Source: Posidonia oceanica | Lineage: Eukaryota; Streptophyta; Magnoliopsida; Alismatales; Posidoniaceae | Assembly: GCA_037176725.1 (NCBI GenBank) | Contig: JAZBRS010000057.1 | Location: forward strand, 85,643,501-85,707,500 | Length of the DNA stretch: 64,000 bases | Direction: 5' to 3' | Shown: positions 22,641 to 34,550 of the stretch, piece after piece | Layout: every line of letters starts with the position of its first letter | Numbering within the stretch: the first letter of the stretch is position 1 | The notes under the pieces: model-generated | The model's input: the letters and a program-made list of their open reading frames with translations, nothing else | Database searches by the model: none | Told to the model about the DNA's origin: nothing | Made by a program: the position numbers and the translations under genes

Positions 22641-24158
22641 TAGAGTAAAATTGAATAATTTACTACTATCTCTTTCCTAATAGATATGTATGTCCTTGGC
22701 AGATTATTTTTCTTGTATCTTAGTTAGAAATGATTCCTATTTGTACTTTATCCTTACTTGCAAGTCTCATTAATGAATATTCTAAATTTTTCTTTACCTG
22801 CAAGTCTCATTAATACTAATGATAGAGTTCTTTATGACTTTGTCTTATTTCTCCTAGGGTTAGATCCTAAACATGATACAAGAGCTAGGATTTGTACTTC
22901 TCGAACAACTCATTTTTCCTAAGACTACAAACCTTATGCAATGGACAACATCCTAAAGTACCTCCAAATTTAGAAATACAGGCATGCCAAACAAATCTTC
23001 AGGTTTCAGAACTACAAATGGTGTGCTTAAAATCCATTGTAGAAAACGGAATCTCATGACACTAAGCCTGTGTTTGGTTCATGACCAAATTATTTAAAGG
23101 CAACAAGGATGGAATTTCAAGACCAAATAGGGTTTGTCTACATGTACTTTACTAGGCACCATCTATATTCTGATATTTCATCTAAAACTCAATCATGAGT
23201 CATGACATGTGAAGTTGTTAACGGATGCCTTGAAATTAAGTTCCCATTTCCACTTACCACAGTGACTCTTTCCGAATCAGAAACTTGTAGTCAAAATATT
23301 AAGCAAAACAACAGAAGACAAGTGGCAGTGAAACACAGTAAGTGGACAGCAGAGAAATTAACTGATGAACTCCTCTATGATTCCTTCAATAACCGAATTC
23401 TATGTTCAAAATTTGTTTCCTCCAGAAACTTGAGAAATCTGATGTCAATAAAAACTAAAAGGTATATTAACACTACAATATCCTTGTACTTCAAATTAGA
23501 ATAAATTCTAATCCTATTTTTTCTGAGAAGGCAAAAATGTTTCATTTTCATTACATTGGAGATTTTCATAGTACACATAACGAGAAGGCCACAAAGAAAG
23601 AGCGCAGGCCCTCAATTCTTTAAAGGTAGCATTTCTCAGCAAGTAAATACTAGACAATACCAAAATCAAAGATAATTGCTTTCCCCTCAACAATACAATA
23701 GCAACCTAGTTATTTACCAAGAAACAAAATATTAAATATTTAGAGAAAAGAAGATTAAACGGTTCCAGTCAAATAGCCTTTACATAAATGGAACACAAGT
23801 GTTTTCAGGGTTAATGCATTACTAATTCTTATCCTTTGTATTTCAGCACAAATCTTCAGTAAAAACAAAACATTCACAGAAAACTATCAAGATATCTAAT
23901 ATAATGTAATTTGGACATCCAACTCAAACTAATTTGTCCATGACTGGTTTAGTTCACAATCTTAATACGCTATTGTAAAAACAATCATCTTTAGTTACAG
24001 GAATTCCTTAAACACTCTACCTCACATGGGACCCTCCTAAAAGTGTCTCTTTTTCAATCAATGGTGAATATGTCATCCATGTATCCTCCTGTACTGCTTC
24101 CAGCCTAATTTTTTGCTCTAACAACACATACATATAGTTTGGACATCTAAGTCAAAAC
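22641..24158. other. No gene seen
   Basis: AT-rich DNA with short frames only. A phrase CTGTGTTTGGTTCATG at about 23068 resembles a MITE end, but no partner was found. A short repeat of TTACYTGCAAGTCTCATTAAT occurs near 22756 and 22796. Confidence 0.5.
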
Positions 24159-24163
24159 CAAAC

Positions 24164-24761
24164 TGTTGAGAAGAGGAATATGCACCTGGATTGAAAATAT
24201 GGATTGTAATGCGGAAAATAGATTGAAAACGTGTAGATATTGTGTAGAATCACACAAACCAATCTCCAAAATTTGTGGGAGAAGAAAATAAGACGAGAAA
24301 TAGGAAAAAGAAGAAACACATCAAGAAAACACAATATCTTACATCGTTCAGTCGAAACCTACGTCCACAGGCAAAAAGGAGATCAAATCCACTAGATTTT
24401 GTGAGTACAATGGTGAAGAGGTGCTTGGGAGAGTTGTAGCCACCACCTTCTAGGTTTACAAGCCAAAAAATCAAGTTCTCCAACCCTAAAACACGAGATA
24501 TATATTTATAGCCTGCCGCAATGGACGTCTACAGCAGATGTCCGTTTAATCTCTGGTTTCAAAGAGAAAAAACTACAGATGAAGCGGACGTCCAGAGTGG
24601 ACGTCCGTTTTTCCACTGTGATGATGACATGCTTCAGTAGACGTCCGAAGTGGACGTCTGTTTTCCTCTTGTTTTTAGGATCTCCTTTTCAGCAGTCATG
24701 CAGACATCTGCCAGACAGTAAACTTGCTAAATAAGATTAATTCAAGGCACGCATCTCAACA
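24164..24761 (-). repeat. Copia (Tork) 3' LTR with GGACGTCC inverted words
   Basis: 598 bp. Between 24515 and 24660 it holds pairs of the word GGACGTCC: CGGACGTCC at 24585-24593 and GGACGTCCG at 24599-24607 form a perfect 9-bp hairpin, with decayed pairs before and after (GGACGTCT...GATGTCCG, AGACGTCC...GGACGTCT). TATATATTTATA near 24499-24510 is a likely TATA box for minus-strand transcription only in reverse reading. The purine tract abuts 24762. Confidence 0.9.
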
Positions 24762-25195
24762 AATCTCCACCTTGACTTGAATTCTCTCATATGTGTAGTT
24801 CTCCTCTCTCTCTGCCAAGGCCTGTTGCTTCAAAACTTGTACAATCCAACCAAGTCAAAACAGAACTCGAACTTTGTTGGTGGAAGAGGCTTGATCATCA
24901 TGTCGGTCGGATTGTTTGCAGTATCAATCTTCATTACTTGGATCTCACCATCAGTAATGACCTCCTGTATAAAATGGTACTTGACATCAATGTGCTTTGT
25001 TCTTTCATGAAACATCTAATCCTTTAATAGATGAATGGCACTTTGACTGTCACAATGCACAACAAAATCATCTTGTTCTTGGTCGAGCTCAATTAACAGA
25101 TTCTTTAACCATATAGCTTCTTTGATTGCCTCTGCTAAAGCTATGTATTCAGCTTCTTTGGTTGATAATGCTACTGTGGCTTGCAAAGTTGACTT

Positions 25196-26150
25196 CTAGT
25201 TGACCGCACAACCTCTAATAGAGAATAAATATCTCGTAAGGGATCTTCTTTTGTCACGATCACCTGCAAAATCTGAGTCAATGAACCCAACCAACTCTCC
25301 CTCATTCCTTCTAAATTCCAGACAAACATCTACAGTACCTCTAAAGTATCTCAAAATCCACTTCACTGCTTGCCAATACTTCTTTCCTAGATTTATCATA
25401 TATCTACTGACAAACTGTGCAATATCTGGACGAGTACAAATCATAACATACATGATGCTCCCAACTGCACTGAAATAAGGAACACGAGACATGTAAGTCT
25501 TTTCTTCTTCTGTCTGTGGAGATTGATTTGCAGAAAGCTTGAAATATGCTTCAAAAGAAATTCTTTCTGACTTGGAGTTTTTCATCCCAAATCGTTGTAA
25601 AACCTTCTTCAAGTATTTCTCTTCACAAAGATACAACTTTCTGTTCTTTCTGTCCCTCTGGATTTCCATGCCAAGAATTTTCTTCGATGGTCCTAAATCC
25701 TTCATTTCAAATTCTCCACTCAACAAGACTTTTAAACTACAAATCTTATGTTTATTAGTGGTTGCAATCAACATATAGAAGCAAATAGATAAAAGAGCCA
25801 TCATCAAGTTTCTTTATGTAAACACAACTATCATAACTACTTCTATGATACTTGTGTATAACCATGAAAGTATCAAATCTCTTATACCATTGCCTCGGTG
25901 ATTGCTTCAAGCCATACAGTGACTTCTTTAACAAACAAATTTGATGTTCTGTTCCTTCAACCACAAAACCTTTTAGCTGCTTCATAGAAATTTGTTCATC
26001 AAGTTCTCCATGTAGAAAAGCCATTTTTACATCTAGTTGCTCTAACTCCACATCATGAGCTGCTACCAAGGCTAACAAAACACGAATAGAAGACTGTTTC
26101 ACAATAGTGGAAAAGATATCATTGTGATCAATACTTTCAACCTAACTATA
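25196..26150 (-). pseudogene. Copia RT and RNase H, frameshifted
   Basis: Frame 26102-25755 has QLDVKMAFLHGELDEQISM and LLKKSLYGLKQSPRQWYKRF, then LLLYVDCNH where the catalytic motif YVDDM should be: a frameshift after YVD destroys the enzyme. Frame 25807-25196 continues with LSGEFEMKDLGPSKKILGMEI, VGSIMYVMICTRPDIA, VKWILRYFRGT and the RNase H motif GFIDSDFAGD. Between 25195 and 24780 the last part of RNase H can be followed through stops. Confidence 0.88.
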
Positions 26151-26571
26151 GCCTTTAGCAACTAAACGGGCTTTATATTTTGTATCTGTGGCTCCATGTG
26201 TGCCCTCCTTTCTTTTAAACACCCACTTGCAGCCAATAATCTTCTTTTCTTTGGGTGAATTTACTAAGGCCCAAGTTGTATTCCTTTAAAGAGACTCCAT
26301 CTCCTCAATCATGGCAAACAACCAAGACAACGAATCATGGGCAGAAATGGCCTCAGTATAAGAAGAGGGTTCACCTCCATCTGTAGTTTCTTCTACCAGA
26401 AAGAGCATATGCAACACCTGAATGAGCATACTTTGGATTCGGCTTCACTGTTCTCCTTGATCTCCCTCTACCAATGCTATATGGTTCTTCTTCAACTGCT
26501 TTAGTCTCTACATACTCACTATCTTGAATATCAACTGCAACAGGTTGTGGATGCTCAGTTTCTAGCTCCAC

Positions 26572-27643
26572 TTACTTGGAGACATTCTCCTGAGAAATTG
26601 TATCATCAAAAGCAACAAAACCTTTCTTTAGAGAAAGCAGAACCGATTCATGAAAGACCACATTCTTATCAATCAACAGCTTAGGTATCTTTGTGTCAGT
26701 ACACCACAACCTATAGCCTTTCACACCATAAGCATAACCCAAGAAAATACATTTTCTAGTTCTAACATTTAATTTTCCATCATCACGATGAGTATAAGCA
26801 GGGCAGTCAAAAATCTTTAATTTAAAATAATTAGTAGCTGTACCAGACCATACCTCTTCTAGAGTCTGAAACTCAATGGCTGAGGTCAGAGATCTATTCA
26901 CTAGATAACATGTAGTGGACATGGCCTCGGTCTAGAAAGATTTTGAAAGACTTGCATTCAACAACATGCATCAAGCTCTCTCAACCAGAGTTCTGTTCAT
27001 CCTTTCTGTAATATCATTCTGTTGAAAAGTGTACGGTGTAGTACAACAACATGTAGTGGACATGGCCTCGGTCTAGAAAGATTTTGAAAGACTTGCATTC
27101 AACAACATGCATCAAGCTCTCTCAACCAGAGTTCTGTTCATCCTTTCTGTAATATCATTCTGTTGAAAAGTGTACGGTGTAGTACAATGACATCCTATGC
27201 CTTCGTTTTTGCAAAACTCATCGAACTGTGAATTACAAAATTCCAGTCCATTATCTGTTTTGAGCCACTTGATTTTCTTTCCTGTCTGATTCTCCATTAG
27301 AGCTTTCCACTGCTTGAAATACTTCAGTGCCTCATTTTTATGCTTCAACATGTAGACCCATACTTTCCTTGAGAAATCATCTATAAAGGTTAACATATAA
27401 CGGACACCTCCAAGAGATGGACCCCACAAATCTTAGTAAACATAATCCAACTTGGCTTTAGTTTTATGGATTCTTGTCTTGAAACTCACCCTTTTCATCT
27501 TTCCAAGTACACAATGCTCACAGAAATCGAGCTTACCTGTGCATTGGCCACTGAGGAGTCCCCTTTTGCTCAATAAAGTCATCCCCTTCTCGCTCATATG
27601 TCCTAACCTCAAATGCCACAGTCTTGTTGTATCTTATTCATAG
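26572..27643 (-). pseudogene. Copia integrase, with an internal duplication
   Basis: 27429-27112 reads MWGPSLGGVRYMLTFIDDFSRKVWVY, LKTDNGLEFCNSQF and NDITERMNRTL. The catalytic residues of the DDE core are still recognisable (second Asp in TDNG, Glu in ITERMN). After the duplicated block the C-terminal part continues in 26922-26572 with RTRKCIFLGYAYGVKGYRLW. Stops such as one after LWGPS/before the zinc region show decay. Confidence 0.85.
26907..27187 (-). repeat. Exact 141-bp tandem duplication in copia integrase
   Basis: AACATGTAGTGGACATGGCC begins at 26907 and again at 27048. The two copies are identical for at least 140 bp. 141 is a multiple of three, so the frame is kept. Identity in an otherwise decayed element means the duplication is recent or an assembly artefact. 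Confidence 0.92.
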
Positions 27644-27699
27644 TTAGGAGATGATGATGTCGCTGATGCACTTGAACTTGTGACTGTCCTCCCTTGCAA

Positions 27700-28887
27700 G
27701 ATATAAAGGCTTCCAACTCACTTGGCTTTCATAACCACCAAAACTCCTTTGGAAACTATTAATACTCCACCTTCAGCTGAGTATTTTAGCCCATTTGATT
27801 CAAAAGTGCCCAAAAAGATGAGATTCTTCGCCAAATCTGGAACATGGCGAACATTCGATAGTATCCTCACTATGCCATCATGCATCTTGACTTTAACTGT
27901 ACCTCTCCCAACAGTCTTGCATGGTGAATCATTCCCCATGAGCACGTCTCCACCTTCAATTGATTCATAAGTGGAAAATCAATCTCTGTTAGGACACATG
28001 TGATCAATACAACCGGGGTCAAGAATCCATTCATTCTTGTATTTGCTTTCATTTGTGGCCAGAAGAACAAAACTGTCTGAATCTACATTAGCTTGGGCTA
28101 CATCAGGCTTGTCTTGATTCTTACCATCGGTCTTTCTCTTTTCTTTATTTTGAAGCTTGTAATATTCCTCCAAGGTATGGCCCTTCTTCTTGCAATAGTT
28201 GCACAACTTGGATTTACCCTTGGATTTAGATCTAGACCTATTCTTGTTGCTACTTGACCCTTTCTCCATGGATCTTCCCCTTGAGAATAGGGCTTCACTC
28301 TTCACATCTCTTTCTCGGGTTAATTCTCTAACCATCAATTCTTTGGAAAGCAAAGATTTCTTAACATCCTCAAAAGAAATAAAATCTTTCCCATAGATAA
28401 GAGTTTCCTTAAAATTCTTGAAGGATGGTGGCAAAGAACATAAAAGTAGCAAAGCTTGGTCCTCATCTTCTATCTTAACATCAACATTCTCTAAATCCAT
28501 AATTATAGAGGTAAACTCATCCATATATTATTTAACAAACGTACCTTCACTCATACGAAACATAAACAACTTTTGCTTCAAGTGTAGACGACTAAACAGA
28601 GACTTCATCATATACAAGGATTCCAAGTTCTACTAGGCACTTGCCGCACTTTCCTCATGAACGATCTCGCACAAAACCTCATTAGACACGGACAACTGGA
28701 TCAAGGTTAACGCATTTTCATCAAGTTCCTCCCACTGTTCCTCTGTCATAATGCTTGGCTTCATCTCCTTTCTGAGGATAGCTTTCTTTAACCCATTTTA
28801 AAACAAACAACCTCGCATTTTCACTTGTCCTAGACCGAAGTTCACATCCCGATCGAACTTCTCAAACTCAAACTTGATTGAAGACAT
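27700..28887 (-). pseudogene. Copia gag and protease (Tork/Tnt1 type)
   Basis: The likely start is the ATG at 28887 (MSSIKFEFEKFD), close to the start of Tnt1-type gag. A stop follows after KMRGCLF (about 28798). 28524-27979 continues with the gag middle, a basic Ser/Arg/Lys stretch, and a zinc knuckle CNYCKKKGHTLEEYY in which the last Cys is Tyr. The protease follows as WILDPGCIDHMCPNRD, where the active site is normally D-S-G; here it is D-P-G. 27945-27718 is the next protease part ([15 protein letters not shown]). Confidence 0.88.
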
Positions 28888-28921
28888 CTTCACACGAATA
28901 ATCAAACGATCCAACCACCAA

Positions 28922-28934
28922 GGCTCTGATACCA
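28922..28934 (-). other. Primer-binding site of the Tork-type copia element
   Basis: The minus strand reads TGGTATCAGAGCC, a perfect match to the initiator tRNA-Met site, two bases from the 5' LTR. Confidence 0.93.
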
Positions 28935-28936
28935 CT

Positions 28937-29504
28937 TGTTGAGAAGAGGAATATGCATCTTGATTGAAAATATAAATTGTAATGCGGAAAATAAATTGAA
29001 AATAGGACAAGAGAAAGAGGAAAAAGAAGAAACACACCAAGAAAACACAATATCTCACGTGGTTCGGTCGAAACCAACTTCCACGGGCAAAGAAGAGATC
29101 AAATCCATTAGATTTTGTGAGTACAATGGTGAAAGAGATGCTTGAGAGAGTTGTAGTCACCACCTTCCAGGTTTACAAGCCAAAAAATCAAGTTCTCCAA
29201 CCCTAAAACACGAGATATATATTTATAGCCTGCAGCAACGAACGTCTGTAGCGGATGTCTGTTTAACCTTTGGTTTCAAAGAGAAAAAACTGCAGATGAA
29301 GCGGACGTCTGGAGCGGACATCTGTTTTTCCACTGTGATGATGGCATGCTTCAGTGGACGTTCGTTTTTCCACTGTGATGATGGTATGCTTCAGCGGACA
29401 TCCGTTTCCTCTTGTTTTGAGGATCTCCTTTTCAGTGGTCATGCGGACATCCGTCAGACAATAAACTTGCCAAATAAGATTAATTCAATGCACGCATCTC
29501 AACA
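28937..29504 (-). repeat. Copia (Tork) 5' LTR
   Basis: 568 bp, same ends as the 3' LTR. The ACGTC words at 29240-29410 are rearranged compared with the other LTR: one half-module (TTTTTCCACTGTGATGATGG) is duplicated at 29324 and 29367, and most GGACGTCC words have decayed by C-to-T or G-to-A changes. The LTR pair differs too much for a recent insertion. Confidence 0.9.
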
Positions 29505-29509
29505 CAAAC

Positions 29510-30640
29510 AATCATGACTAGAGTAGTCCACGCTACTCAAACCTATGAATATGGGAATATTAAACAAAATTCCCTTTAAAAGCATCAACCATATGACATG
29601 CGTCTCTTTTGTTCTATGATCATATTGTTGCTTCCTACTCAACCATGACTTGGTAAGAACTTGTCGTAAACTAACACTGAGTAGTTAAAGATTGCAAGTG
29701 GAGAGTTACCTCTAGCTGTCACCAGAAAGAAGTACCATGTCTGCCAGCAATCAAGACAACCGGGATTGTCAGAGCCCAACATAACCAACGCATGTCAACG
29801 CGCTACAGGACATTACATTATGCTTTCGCCGTCGATCTTTTAGTCCTTTAGTCGATCACTTCATGGACATCTGTAAAACAGTTGGAGGGTATTTTGTCAA
29901 ACATCTGGACAAGCAAGAATCCATTGTTGCTTGATCAGAACAGAAAAGAAAAAATTGAAAATTTTCAAGGAAAATGCTTTCATGGGTGACTTCGTACTCA
30001 GGATCATCTCGCTTTTGAGTTGGGAGGATGTGAGAGAAGATGTGCACACAATGGCCAAAGCTGGTAAGCAGGGCTATAGCTGTAGTGGGCGTGACATAAG
30101 CAACCCAAAGCTTGTGACCGGCGCATCCTGTGGCAAGTTTAACGGGGTGCCAAGGCCGGCACTGGGGGAAGAACTACGGGACCTGAGGTAATCAAGGTGC
30201 GATTGAGGTTTATTGGAAAATATTGTTGTATTCTCTCTCACTCTCTCTCATCATTGAAGACGCACATGTATATATCTGGAGACCCTTCTCTCAAAATATT
30301 CTTGAGGTAGGTCTGTACATGGAGGATTCTAGAGCTGTCTAGACTTAAAACAAGGTGTAACAAACTGCAATGTTAACCAAGACATCTATTATGTCTAAAC
30401 ACCCACACACACGCTAAAAGGAGGGGAGCAGCCAAATCATAATTTTGGAAACATGTATTAAACATGTTAAACGTGTAATAACTGAATTCAATCGGTTCTA
30501 ATTGTGTTAATTAAGTAATAAATATGTCAAATCATTTCAAAATAAAGTTATGTCATTAACCACGAATCACATAAATATTTCAAAATAGCTCAAAATAATC
30601 ATCATGTTGTCGTATTGTGTAATTATGTCATGTCAAGAAT
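29510..30640. other. No gene seen
   Basis: Mixed sequence with a TCTCTC run near 30233-30250. The 86-codon frame at 29931 (MIRTEKKKLKIF) has no recognisable domain or gene context, and I do not support it as a gene. Confidence 0.45.
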
Positions 30641-31600
30641 TGTTAGGTTTATATGAGACAATACTAGATGCAAATGTGTGGTGTTTTGCATCATCTTCTT
30701 ACTCCTTGTTAGGCCTTATATATATGGTATTAGAGTGATGTAACTAATGGTGTCTCCTTCCTTCCTAGTTCTAGGGTTTTCTAATAGCAACCTCTCCCTC
30801 TCGCAATGCTACCCCCACCTGGTCATCTACTCTCAACCCAACATCCAACCTCCTCAACATTGTACCCATTCATCTTGATAGGAAAAAATAAACTCTTTGG
30901 CATGCTTAGTTCCAGGTTGTCTTCACGGCCATGATCTCATGGGTATGTGGATGCAATCTTCCCTTGCCCTCCCATGCTTGTTACAACACCTTTTGCATCT
31001 GCAATTGTTGTAGTATTAGTTTATGGTTAATTTTCATGGAACGTCCAACTAAACTTGTTGATCCTAATTGGCCTCATTATGTACAGCTCGAAGAGAAGTT
31101 TATGGTTAAAAAACATGACCTCTAGAGCCTGATTTGATAAATTCAGTCCATCCTTCTTTATCCCAGCTTTGAATAAAGTTTTGCTTCACTTTTATATGTT
31201 AATGATATGATAGTCACTGGTGCTAACTAAAGCTATGCTAGACCCCTTTCTACTTTTGGAAAAGAACTTGCAATCATGGAAATGGATTTTCTACATTTCA
31301 TCTTAGGCATTGAAGTTATATGTTCTTCTAGATTGCATCTACGCTAATCTAAATGTGCTTTTGATTTGGTTGTGCATGCCCAAATGCTTGGCGTGCATGT
31401 CTCAATCAATATCCTTGCTCCAAAGGAAAATGTACTGATATAAATAGATCTCATTTTCATGATCCAACTCACTATCAAAGCAATGTAGTGTTAGTTGACT
31501 CTAGTACCTTACACTTAACCTTAATTTGCTTTTAGTGTTAACCATGTGTTTTGATTCATAGATCAACCGACAAAAGTTCATTACAAAGCAGTAACGGTCT
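30641..31600 (+). mobile_element. Deleted copia remnant
   Basis: A primer-binding-site-like TGGTATTAGAGTG at 30725 follows a short LTR end. Gag start-like text follows (LVPIHLDRK... near 30860). The sequence then jumps to the C-terminal half of RT: LLYVNDMIVTG at about 31192-31225 (YVDD has become YVND), ELAIMEMDFLHFILGIEVI at about 31265-31325, and a frameshifted DPTHYQS...VHYKAV up to 31600. Integrase and most of gag are gone. Confidence 0.75.
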
Positions 31601-31743
31601 ATTAGGTTTGAAGGAATTGGGAGGAATTAGAAGAAGTTAGGAAGAATTCCTACTAAACCATGTGTTTGGTTCATTTTAAAGAGGTGGAATTAGTGGGAGT
31701 TTGGAGGAATTTGAAGGAGTTGGAACTCCTTCCAAAATGGAGG
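31601..31743. other. MITE-like sequence cut by a Tat LTR
   Basis: Purine-rich GGAATTAG...GGAGGAATTTGAAGGAG sequence with GTGTTTGGTTCATT inside resembles the ends of plant MITEs, but both inverted ends cannot be defined. It stops at the LTR beginning at 31744. Confidence 0.35.
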
Positions 31744-34120
31744 GTGTGACCATCGACGCGGTCGGTCCACGGGGGCCCCAAAGGCGATCGGGTCACGGCG
31801 AGCGGTGCATCCAAGGGGCACTCGACTCGAGAAAAACACTGAAAAATAGGCGAATACGAAGGAAAATCAAGGAAACATGGAGTCGCCACCTAATCTATTG
31901 AAGAAACCGGAAGACAAGGAAAATCGGATGCGAAAAACATGCAAATCTGACCCAAATTTATGCAATACAAGATCATTACGGTCCAGAGAAAGGGTAAGGA
32001 CTCCTGTTACGCACGGGGAAGGTGTTAGGCATCCCCGATACACTTGAGGAAGTCGGTCTTTCGAGGCCAATCTGCTCAAATGTGACTAATATAGGCAAAT
32101 AATACCAATTAATGTACGCCTAAAGCAATATACAACATGCCTTTGTAAACCATGCAATGCTAGAGAAATCATGTCAAAAGGGATGGCTAAGTCATAAAGT
32201 CATGGTATACTGATAGAATAGGTCAGGGTAGCAATGTCATGGTATACTGATCAGACAAGGCAAATAATCGACAAATCAAAACTATAAACAATAGCTCTGC
32301 TCACTGTTTGGACCAGACAATACGCGCACTAAATACGCGCACCCAACCCGTGCACCAAGCCCGTGCATCAAGTTGTTTCTGACAGTGAGCTTTCATCGCT
32401 CAATTGTGTGCTCAAACCGATTCGAAAGCAAATGAAAGCCTCTGATCGAGCAAGAGGGCATCTCCAGGAGTGGAACCATGTAAGGTTTCACCCCGTGGAA
32501 CGTCTGGCTCATCTTCCCCACCTCCATTGGGTCCTCGACGGCGTTTCAGAGGTCTGACAGCCATGGAAAGGGTCGGGAATCTCTGAAGCTCGAGCACGGC
32601 TCATGGAAGGCTGGAGGGAAGCAGGAGGAAGAGGACAATGCAAGAAAAACGCGAGAAAGCAAACCCAGGCACCTCCTCCGACCACCATGGCTGACGTCGG
32701 CCATCTTCGAGCTTGGCCGGCCATGGGAGTGGGCCATGAGCTCAAAAAGGCACTTTGAAGCATCAGGAAGGCTCGAGGGGAGATGCCGGAATGAAAGCAA
32801 CAATCGATGATAAAACCCATGAAACGACTGCCACCCCTTTCTCCTTGGCCGACGCTGGCCTTCTCGAGTCCGGCCAGCCACTGATGAGGCAACAGGCTCG
32901 AGCAAGCTCCTCTGAGGCATCGGGGAGCATCAGGAAGAAGGGGAGGGATGCTAGGATGCTATGCAAGGAAACTGGAAGGCCATTACCCTCTCCCCACCTC
33001 CATTCGACATGCACCGGAGTTCATGCGCATCGCCGGCTGGGAGCTCAACAAACTGTCCAGGTGCATCAGGAAGATGGGGAAGAGGACGGAAAAAGTGCCT
33101 AGGATGTCAAGCAAGCCATGGTGGCAAGACGGGGCGAGCCACACACTCACAGGCTGGCGGCCTCGTGTGGGCAGCGAACCCATCACTGGCCACGGGGTAC
33201 GCAATGAAAAATCAGTGAAAATGCATGCAAAACGTTGTTGAAATCGCATGCAAAGCTCGAGGAAGGTACTCCTATGCCAAGGGATAGGAATTATACCTGT
33301 GTGCGCGGTTGGAGGTGTCTCTCCTGGCATCGGCGGTGCTCGGCAGCCAAAGGGCGCGAGAGAGCTGGGGATCGGAGGCTCGATTGCTGGGGATGCTTAG
33401 GGACTCACTCTCACTCATGAGGGAAGGCTAAGGATCGCTCGAGTTCTCTCGGAATGCTCAAGAAAAATCTCACGGAATGCCGGGTGTGTTGTGTCAACGG
33501 GTAGGAGGCTGGTTTTGCTCTACCATGGCCGCTCTCGCGTGCTGATGGAGGTGGTGTGTGGGCAGAGCACTACAGAGGGGTAGAGGGTGGTTGGTGTCAA
33601 GCCGTGCGCCACAGAGGCACCGAAAGGAAGCTCGTACCATGCATGGAGGGGCTGCAGGAGGCTAGGCACAGTGCATGCGCGAGGGTTGACTTGTGTAGGT
33701 GGTCAGGAGCAAACGGGGGGGTTGGACGAGGATGGGACAGATGCCTGGCATGCGTGGCAGCCCAGGGTACGTGCCCAGGGTTGTGCATATCAGGGGGAGG
33801 CCATTGCATCGATCAACAGTGCGCACGAACCTCTGCCAATCCAACTGACATAGGGGACAATGCACGATTCACGCGCAGCAAACTCGCACATGGAACCCGT
33901 GCAAGATCCAGACTGGGTTGTTGCAGTGGATTCTGGGCCCGTTTCCTGGACACTCGACCACCAAGCGGGCTCAAGTTTATGAGGGCTTGTGGTGTGATAG
34001 GTTTTGGATAGGTTTTGAAGTGTTAGGTAGGTTCGGGTTGGAATGTGGGGTCCATCGCTTTCGAGCACATTCCTCCGGAGAATCCCGCCGACGATCGACT
34101 GCAAAATTGGGATGTCTACA
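31744..34120 (-). repeat. Ogre/Tat 3' LTR, 2377 bp
   Basis: Minus-strand ends are TGTAGACATCCC (at 34120) and GATGGTCACA (at 31744). A purine tract (GGGAGGGGCATC) lies just outside 34120, which makes it a 3' LTR. It contains the block conserved in all Tat LTRs here: GGAGTCGCCACC at 31879 and AAGGACTCCTGTTACGCAC near 32005-32025, then GGAAGGTGTTAGGCATCC. The GC-rich part (32.4-34.0 kb) has many open frames with no protein character, several in overlapping frames; they are not genes. Confidence 0.82.
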
Positions 34121-34550
34121 GATGCCCCTCCCTGAGTGAAGTCGAGGGAATCAAGGCTGCTGCTCAGGGTTGACAAGACACTCCACCAAGAGTCGATGGG
34201 AGAGTTAGCTATTGGCATGAGCCACTTATCCGGCAGATACACCGAAAGTCGTGGCTTGTTGTTGCGATGCAAATGTGAGTGTCATGCTAGCAATGCTAGT
34301 TTTCAAGTGTGCTGAACTTCGCTGAGGATGCGTGTGGGTTCGCATGATGCTAATGCGTGCATGCAATGGTGATGCTGATGTTGTGCGCCAAGCTCTGCAC
34401 GGCTCTAAGCACTGCTGATGCTGGTGCATGCTGATGCTTTGCTGGAGACACATGTAGATGCACAATGCTGTGCGTTGATAGATATGCAATTCGATGTTAT
34501 GCTGGTGTGATGTTATGCCAAATGATGCAGTGAATGGTTAGTTGACGGAC
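34121..34550 (-). mobile_element. Tat internal region next to the 3' LTR
   Basis: GATGCCCCTCC...GAGTGAAGTCGAGGGAA is shared with 45650-45680, as are GGTTGACAAGACAC and GGCAGATACACCGAAA a little further on. Both lie immediately before a 3' LTR (minus strand), so this is the 3' untranslated end of the element. From 34300 to 34520 there are loose TGATGCTGATG-type repeats. Confidence 0.7.

Larger units (their letters stand above)
24164..29504 (-). mobile_element. Full-length copia element of Tork/Tnt1 type, inactive
   Basis: Both LTRs are present (28937-29504 as 5' LTR, 24164-24761 as 3' LTR) with ends TGTTGAGA/TCTCAACA. The flanks carry a perfect 5-bp target duplication CAAAC (24159-24163 and 29505-29509). 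The total length (5.34 kb), LTR length of about 0.6 kb and protein phrases resemble Tnt1-like elements. On the minus strand the order is primer-binding site, gag, protease, integrase, RT, RNase H, polypurine tract. Stops and frameshifts occur throughout, including at the RT catalytic motif, so it cannot move on its own. Confidence 0.93.

Noticed and set aside
29931..30191. Possible small gene MIRTEKKKLKIF...
   Set aside because: No homology I recognise, no conserved start context, and neighbours are intergenic.
32360..34140. Many open frames of 60-160 codons on both strands
   Set aside because: They overlap each other in GC-rich LTR sequence, have no conserved motif, and end at no sensible gene boundaries.
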